In this document: piece by piece, positions 39,697 to 43,883 of the stretch
Layout: each line of letters starts with the position of its first letter
Numbering within the stretch: the first letter of the stretch is position 1
NCBI GenBank assembly: GCA_016217695.1
Contig: JACRHE010000171.1
Span: 1-43,883, forward strand
From: Nitrospirota bacterium
GTDB lineage: Bacteria; Nitrospirota; Thermodesulfovibrionia; Thermodesulfovibrionales; UBA6898
DNA length: 43,883 nucleotides
Reading direction: 5' to 3'
Made by a program: the position numbers and the translations under genes
Notes under the pieces: generated by a model
What the model saw: the letters and a program-made list of their open reading frames with translations, nothing else
What the model was told of the DNA's origin: nothing
The model's database searches: none

Positions 39697-40874
39697 GAAT
39701 AGAGAAGGTATTTCTTTCGGATTTTGTTGTTAAACTCTCTTAGCTCGTTATTCCACCACAACTCCATATCTTTCAGGTCAGTACCTTTTTCAGACTCTTT
39801 TCTGATGCGGTCAGTACCAGCTAAGATATCTATGGGAAGCAAGACCTTTTCGTATTCGTACGGAGGCTTCTTCCAGGAAAAATCCTCAGGATACATATCA
39901 ATAACAGCCTTTATTATTCCAACTGCTGTCTTGAAAGGCCTGAAGCTGTTTCTGTCAGTAATATGAAGCTGGGCGCCTCCGCAAAGTTTTCCCGCATGTT
40001 TCTGAAAGGTCGGTATAAAAAATAAAGGACGAAAGACAGCGCCGCCAAATTTCATATCCTTTAGCCGTGCTACCAGGCGATAAGGATCTATAAAGGGAGC
40101 TCCGAATATCTCAAATGGCCGCGTTGTTCCCCGCCCTTCACTAATATTTGTGCCTTCCAGAAGGCACATTCCGGGGTAAACAGCAGCTGTATCGACTGTG
40201 GGCATATTTGGTGACGGCAGCACCCAGGGCAGTTTAGTATCTTCAAACCAGAGTCTCCTTTTCCACCCTTTTATAGGAATGACACGTAGATCGAGTCCTG
40301 GATAAAAGTTTTCTTTCAGATAAAAGGCGATCTCTCCAATAGTCATGCCGTGCCTGACAGGAAGCGGATGAAGTCCCACAAATGATTGATATTCCGGCTT
40401 CAGAACAGGACCTTCTACCTGAACTCCTCCTATAGGATTAGGTCTGTCAAGGACAACTACGGTCCTTTTTTCAGCCCGGCAAAATTCCATTACAAGGGCA
40501 AGCGTCCAGATAAAGGTGTAATAACGGGCACCTATATCCTGTATATCAATTACCATTACCTCGATATCCTTCATCATCGGCATCAAGGGTTTCCTTGTTT
40601 TACCATACAGGCTGTAGACAGGGATGCCGATCCTCTTATCCCGAAAGCCCCTCCATTCTATCATGTTATCCTGCGTTTCTCCCCGAATCCCATGCTGGGG
40701 ACCGAATAAGGCCTTCAGAGTGAAATGCCTCGAAGCACTGCAGATATCCGCCGCGTGGACAAGGCCTCTGTTGACAGATGCAGGATGGATTAAGAGGCCT
40801 ATATTGGTTTTTCTAAGATTTCCTGGCCAGGCTTTCCCTATCTGGTCAAGGCCTGTTTCTACTTTTCTGGTCAT
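39693..40874 (-). CDS. DUF1343 / NamZ-like exo-beta-N-acetylmuramidase
   Basis: 393 residues matching the DUF1343 family. Characterised members (NamZ) release MurNAc from the non-reducing end of peptidoglycan fragments. Seen are 'NIGLLIHPASVNRGLVHAADI', 'LKALFGPQHGIRGETQDN', 'IPVYSLYGKTRKPLMPMMKDIEVMVIDIQDIGARYYTFIWTL', 'VVVLDRPNPIGG', 'PVRHGMTIGEIAFYL' and 'YPGMCLLEGTNISEGRGTTRPFE'. No signal peptide is visible at the annotated start, unlike secreted homologues, so the enzyme may be cytoplasmic. The stop overlaps the MurU-AmgK fusion gene by 4 nt, strong support for a joint role in MurNAc salvage. Confidence 0.88.
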   Translation of the reverse strand: MTRKVETGLDQIGKAWPGNLRKTNIGLLIHPASVNRGLVHAADICSASRHFTLKALFGPQHGIRGETQDNMIEWRGFRDKRIGIPVYSLYGKTRKPLMPMMKDIEVMVIDIQDIGARYYTFIWTLALVMEFCRAEKRTVVVLDRPNPIGGVQVEGPVLKPEYQSFVGLHPLPVRHGMTIGEIAFYLKENFYPGLDLRVIPIKGWKRRLWFEDTKLPWVLPSPNMPTVDTAAVYPGMCLLEGTNISEGRGTTRPFEIFGAPFIDPYRLVARLKDMKFGGAVFRPLFFIPTFQKHAGKLCGGAQLHITDRNSFRPFKTAVGIIKAVIDMYPEDFSWKKPPYEYEKVLLPIDILAGTDRIRKESEKGTDLKDMELWWNNELREFNNKIRKKYLLYS

Positions 40875-40900
40875 AGTTCGGAAATGTGTCAGGCCCTGTT

Positions 40901-41425
40901 TTATTCTAACAAAAGATCTCTGATTTCCATTGTGAGTGCCTTGAGTTTAAGATCAACATTATGAGGGGTGATTTCGCACAGCCTTACATCACTGCGTTTC
41001 TTAATATCTGCGATAATCCCCGTCCCCTTATCTGTTATGGAGGCAACCACAGGTTTATCGGAATTAAGGAGCTCAATGATAAGCTTGCAGAATTTCTTGG
41101 ATTGAGTCTCCATTTTGCCTATTTCATCAATAAGAAATAACCCTGTTTTCCTGTCCTTTGCGAAAAGAGTGTCAAGGAGGGTATCAAATCCCTTAATATC
41201 TATGTGAAATTTACCCATAGTGTAATTACTTTTAAGATTCAGGTGAGCCAAAACCCGGCTGTCGCCATACAGGCTCGCCACATAAGTGCCGACCCTGATA
41301 CCGTCTTCAACAATCTCAGACGTATAAAATCCTGCGGGATTAAACTCCTTGAAGATCTCTGAGAGCTTCCTTATTAATGTTGTCTTGCCTGAGCCTGAAA
41401 GGCCTGTTATTAGAATATTTTTCAT
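40901..41425 (-). CDS. THEP1-type nucleoside-triphosphatase (NTPase_1 family)
   Basis: 174-residue P-loop NTPase of the THEP1/NTPase_1 family. It has Walker A 'ITGLSGSGKTTLIRKL', 'GFYTSEIVEDGIRVG', Walker B 'LFLIDEIGKMETQSKKF' and the C-terminal 'VVASITDKGTGIIADIKKRSDVRLCEITPHN'. The ORF track uses GTG at 41428; I prefer the ATG at 41423-41425, which overlaps the parB TGA as TGATG. Homologues hydrolyse NTPs in vitro, but their role is unclear. Possible links to nucleotide salvage with the distal dGTPase are inference. Confidence 0.88.
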   Translation of the reverse strand: MKNILITGLSGSGKTTLIRKLSEIFKEFNPAGFYTSEIVEDGIRVGTYVASLYGDSRVLAHLNLKSNYTMGKFHIDIKGFDTLLDTLFAKDRKTGLFLIDEIGKMETQSKKFCKLIIELLNSDKPVVASITDKGTGIIADIKKRSDVRLCEITPHNVDLKLKALTMEIRDLLLE

Positions 41426-42243
41426 CACAATAAGATGTCCAGGAGCCTGTCTAACTCCTCAAGAGAGTAATATTCAATTTCTATCTTGCCGCCTTTCTTA
41501 TTTTTATGGAGAATGCGAACCTTGGTTCCTAACTGTTTTATAAGCCTTTCTTCAAGAGAGGAGATCTGGGGATCTTTTGCCTGGGTCTCTTTCCTTGGTT
41601 TCGATACCTTTTTTGCGAGAAGCTCTGCTTCTCTTACGCTGAGCCCATGTCTAATGATTTTCCTTGCAGCCGCAATCTGATTAGACTTTTCTTCAAGAGA
41701 AAGGAGCGCGCGAGCATGCCCCATAGATAATGAGCCGTTATACATCATCGTCTTTATATCATCAGGCAGGCGCAGAAGTCGAAGATAATTTGTTACAGTG
41801 GCTCGTTCTTTGCCTACCCTGTCAGCCGCCTCGTCCTGTGTCAGATTATAATCTTTAATTAACTGATTGAATGCCTCCGCAGTTTCTATCGGGTTGAGAT
41901 CCTGTCTCTGGATATTCTCTATCAGTGCAATCTCAAGAGAGTCTTTTGAAGAGACATTTTTAATCAAGGCTGGGATTTTCTTCAGACCGGCAAGGGCTGC
42001 CGCCCTCCATCTGCGTTCACCTGCTATAAGATTAAAAGAACCATCTCCTGTCCTAGAGACTATGATCGGCTGCAGCACCCCTTTTTCCCTGATAGAAGCA
42101 GAGAGCTCTTTCAGCCCTGATTCATTAAAAACCTTGCGGGGTTGCTGTTTTCCAGGCAATATTCTGTCAATATCCAGATATAGGATCTCGTCCCCCTTTT
42201 CAGGGAGGAGTGCATTGAGCCCTTTACCTAACGCTGTTTTCAT
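41425..42243 (-). CDS. parB: Chromosome partitioning protein ParB
   Basis: CTP-dependent DNA clamp that loads at parS and spreads. I trim the start to the ATG at 42243 (272 residues), because '[20 protein letters not shown]' is the normal N-terminus and AAGGAGATATTAC precedes it. The 65 extra track residues overlap parA. Motifs are '[30 protein letters not shown]', the CTP/arginine patch '[17 protein letters not shown]', '[19 protein letters not shown]' and the helix-turn-helix '[27 protein letters not shown]'. The C-terminal dimer helices end in 'LDRLLDILL'. It overlaps parA by 20 nt. Confidence 0.96.
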   Translation of the reverse strand: MKTALGKGLNALLPEKGDEILYLDIDRILPGKQQPRKVFNESGLKELSASIREKGVLQPIIVSRTGDGSFNLIAGERRWRAAALAGLKKIPALIKNVSSKDSLEIALIENIQRQDLNPIETAEAFNQLIKDYNLTQDEAADRVGKERATVTNYLRLLRLPDDIKTMMYNGSLSMGHARALLSLEEKSNQIAAARKIIRHGLSVREAELLAKKVSKPRKETQAKDPQISSLEERLIKQLGTKVRILHKNKKGGKIEIEYYSLEELDRLLDILL

Positions 42244-42994
42244 GTAATATCTCCTTAGCCAGAGAGAGGTAGCTTTGTGCACCCTTAGATCTGATATCGT
42301 AAAGAAGCGCCGGCTTGCCATGGCTCGGGGCTTCGCAAAGGGCAACATTTCTGGGGATAATAGTCTGATATACCTTATCTCCAAAATGCTTCTTGATCTC
42401 TGCGACAACCTGATGAGAAAGGCTGTTTCTTGTATCAAACATTGTTAATAATATTCCTTCAATATCTATGTCAGGATTAAATGAACCCCGTACCAGACTT
42501 AGAGTCCGGGTTAGCAGACCTAGGCCTTCAAGTGCATAGTACTCACACTGGACAGGCACTATTACAGAATCAACTGCAACAAGGGCATTTAATGTTAAGA
42601 TGCCAAGGGAAGGAGGGCAGTCAATCAGGATATATCGGTAATCCGCCTTAATTGAGTCAAGTATTGAAGACAGTATCTTTTCGCGGCCTTCTCTGCCTGC
42701 AAGCTCGACTTCGGCCCCGAGGAGATCAATGCTTGAAGGAATAAGGAAAAGATTTTCTATGGAAGTTTGAATGCGGGCATCATCCATATGGCAGGCCCCT
42801 GAGAGCACGTCGTAAAGGGTTTTCTCAATGCTATCCCTGGAAAAGCCAAGCCCTGAGGTTGAATTGCCCTGCGGGTCTATATCTATCAGGAGGATTTTTT
42901 CGCCTGCAAGTGCAAGGGAAGCTGCAAGGTTAATTGCCGTTGTTGTTTTGCCTACGCCACCTTTTTGATTTGCTATCGCTATAATTTTGTTCAT
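42224..42994 (-). CDS. parA: Chromosome partitioning ATPase ParA/Soj
   Basis: Walker-type ATPase that moves ParB-parS complexes. The start is set at 42994 (256 residues), giving the standard '[44 protein letters not shown]' with the deviant Walker A Lys. The 28 extra track residues run back into parS and a promoter. Further motifs are '[20 protein letters not shown]' and '[14 protein letters not shown]'. First gene of the seven-gene minus-strand unit. The ribosome site is weak, and a TATAAT lies 15 bp upstream of the ATG. Confidence 0.96.
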   Translation of the reverse strand: MNKIIAIANQKGGVGKTTTAINLAASLALAGEKILLIDIDPQGNSTSGLGFSRDSIEKTLYDVLSGACHMDDARIQTSIENLFLIPSSIDLLGAEVELAGREGREKILSSILDSIKADYRYILIDCPPSLGILTLNALVAVDSVIVPVQCEYYALEGLGLLTRTLSLVRGSFNPDIDIEGILLTMFDTRNSLSHQVVAEIKKHFGDKVYQTIIPRNVALCEAPSHGKPALLYDIRSKGAQSYLSLAKEILHENSVR

Positions 42995-43009
42995 CGTTTT
43001 TTCTTGAGT

Positions 43010-43039
43010 ATTATAGCATTTTGATGAGGAATTCATGAA
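43010..43039 (-). promoter_or_regulatory. Promoter of the parA operon
   Basis: On the minus strand TTCATG (43034-43039) and a perfect TATAAT (43010-43015) are 18 bp apart. Transcription would begin about 10 nt before the parA ATG. parS lies 22 bp upstream of the -35 box, so ParB bound there could affect the promoter. Confidence 0.45.
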
Positions 43040-43061
43040 GAGATATCTTGCTGCCGGTGAA

Positions 43062-43077
43062 TGTTCCACGTGGAACA
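43062..43077. promoter_or_regulatory. parS centromere site
   Basis: TGTTCCACGTGGAACA is a perfect 16-bp palindrome matching the parS consensus TGTTNCACGTGNAACA, in the C/G variant. It lies 68 bp before the parA start. It is the only parS-like site I noticed in the window. Confidence 0.92.
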
Positions 43078-43322
43078 AATTGAACCCCTTGAGGAAGTCC
43101 GACCACTTCGCGGCGGCTCAACCGCCTCATTATTCGTAAAACAACGATTATTTCACGGCCAGTGCCTCAAGAACTTTTCGTAAGCGCCAGACATCTGAAT
43201 CTTCTCCTGTTTGATCAGAGCAGATAGTTCAAAATCATATAAACATGCCCTGTACCGACGAAAAGCTTTTTTCGGCCTACCCGTGAAATTTACTAAAGTA
43301 TCACGTTCAATACAATTGGAAT

Positions 43323-43482
43323 GAGGGCTGAATACCTAATAAAAACAGCAGCGACTCCTTGAAGGAGAGCCGTCAGAAACGTTATACGGGGCCGCTTTCT
43401 TATCGACAGCGATGATGATAAAAAGAGGTTTGCCGCCGCAAGATATTGTCGATTTGCTGTTTTTATTAGGTGTTCAGCCCTC
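43323..43482. repeat. 160-bp element bounded by 28-bp inverted repeats
   Basis: Arms at 43323-43350 and 43455-43482 are complementary at 27 of 28 positions ('GAGGGCTGAATACCTAATAA' begins the left arm). Inside are a hairpin CTCCTTGAAGGAG (43355-43367) and a second pair ATCGACA/TGTCGAT (43402-43408, 43447-43453). It could be a MITE-like remnant or a large structured RNA/cruciform. No target duplication is seen. Confidence 0.7.
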
Positions 43483-43764
43483 GCTGCGCCATTTTATTAG
43501 ACCGGCATCAAATACTCGAATTTTGTCATCCCGCTTGTTCGGTCTCCTCGGCGACTCGACGGGCGAAAATCTTTCTCTGTTTTCAGGAGGTCGACGAGAC
43601 AGGATATGTGCAGTTTTTTTGCAGATCTGCGAACGGATTTGTGAAGCTGCATGGTATGTGGAGGGGGAAGAGCAATAAAAACAAGGGGATAGAGCTGGCA
43701 TGGCAGATGCATTAGTAATAAGCAGATACTAAATAAGCAAGGGAAACAGAAGGAGGATACGAAG

Positions 43765-43883
43765 ATGAAAGATACAAGATACTCAAAGAAACTGGCATAC
43801 ATGGGAGCAGGGTGTGGAGTGGTGCTGTTTGCGGTATTCGGGTTGCTTCCCGGATCGTTCCTGGGCGGAGTAATGGGATTAAA
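43765..43883 (+). CDS. Start of a small glycine-rich membrane protein (cut by window end)
   Basis: ATG at 43765 preceded by a strong AGGAGG (43751-43756). The first 39 codons read 'MKDTRYSKKLAYMGAGCGVV' then 'LFAVFGLLPGSFLGGVMGL' with no stop before the window edge, so it is absent from the ORF track. A basic N-terminus followed by a hydrophobic, glycine-rich helix suggests a small inner-membrane protein. I do not recognise the family. Confidence 0.65.
   Translation, partial: MKDTRYSKKLAYMGAGCGVVLFAVFGLLPGSFLGGVMGL

Larger units (their letters stand above)
42995..43764. other. 770-bp intergenic region with parS and secondary structures
   Basis: No convincing gene. It holds the parA promoter and parS, then two adjacent hairpins: GAAGT/ACTTC at 43094-43109 and GGCGG-CTCAA-CCGCC at 43112-43126. 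A near-palindrome CCGACGAAAAGCTTTTTTCGG lies at 43255-43275, and a 28-bp inverted repeat spans 43323-43482. Last is an AGGAGG ribosome site at 43751-43756 for the following gene. The short ORFs of the track here overlap each other and lack ribosome sites. Confidence 0.6.

Noticed and set aside
43153-43335. Stop-free minus-strand stretch with a phrase like 'GRPKKAFRRYRACLYDFELS'.
   Set aside because: About 60 codons open by chance is plausible; no start codon or ribosome site, and no family recognised. Could be a gene remnant, but unsupported.
43412-43715. Two overlapping plus-strand ORFs (43412-43678 and 43470-43715).
   Set aside because: They overlap in different frames, lack ribosome sites, cross the inverted repeat and show no domain.

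Overview
The window is a gene-dense stretch of a Gram-negative bacterial chromosome close to the replication origin. It carries dnaA-dnaN-gyrB in the centre and parAB with a parS site at the right end. A complete Kdo pathway (kdsB, kdsA, kdsD, kdsC) shows an LPS-type outer membrane. selA/selB show selenocysteine use, and an sdh/fumarase operon shows a respiratory or reductive C4 pathway. G+C is middling by eye. The gene mix and protein flavour suggest a Nitrospirota (Thermodesulfovibrionia-like) or a deltaproteobacterial relative. That placement is an inference from family resemblance only. No rRNA, tRNA, CRISPR array or intact insertion sequence was recognised.

Layout. 26-596: a Phd/RelB-ParE type toxin-antitoxin pair. 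628-5023 (minus): a site-2 protease, GTP-dependent PEP carboxykinase, and an unrecognised protein built from two related kinase-like halves. 5244-13833 (plus): kdsB-pyrG-kdsA-kdsD-kdsC-pgsA-plsY followed by two unusual membrane proteins, a tightly overlapping envelope-lipid operon in which CTP synthase sits beside the CTP-consuming CMP-Kdo synthetase and near phosphatidylglycerophosphate synthase. 13931-18819: queC, a small winged-helix-like gene, selA, a divergent two-CW cysteine protein, and selB. 18820-24014: putative oriC/dnaA control region, dnaA, dnaN, gyrB. 24074-26377: a TPR protein with an almost perfect 120-bp DNA period and an exported HEAT-repeat protein. 26394-30998 (minus): sdhA-sdhB-fumC-sdhC-sdhD. 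31146-34575 (plus): CHASE2 adenylate cyclase, an SH3-like exported protein and an M48 lipoprotein protease. 34706-36112: ACT-domain malic enzyme. 36132-42994 (minus): parA-parB-NTPase-NamZ/DUF1343-(MurU+AmgK fusion)-UPF0158-dGTPase, apparently one long operon. 42995-43764: intergenic region with parS and a large inverted repeat. 43765-end: start of a small membrane protein.

How the genes work together. PEP carboxykinase, malic enzyme, fumarase and succinate dehydrogenase form a C4/anaplerotic set. The kds genes, pyrG, pgsA and plsY feed envelope synthesis. The minus-strand parA operon joins chromosome partitioning with a candidate N-acetylmuramic-acid salvage module (exo-muramidase, anomeric kinase, uridylyltransferase).

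The observations I consider most worth checking are five. (1) An in-frame TAG cuts the conserved C-terminal tail off the dGTPase-like gene. (2) The tandem kinase/pseudokinase-like protein at 628-2364. (3) The fused MurU-AmgK next to a NamZ homologue that shows no signal peptide. (4) Three DnaA-box-like 9-mers at an exact 11-bp pitch just downstream of a strong dnaA promoter. (5) A DUF4388-TM-pseudopilin fusion paired with a TPR/zinc-ribbon membrane protein.
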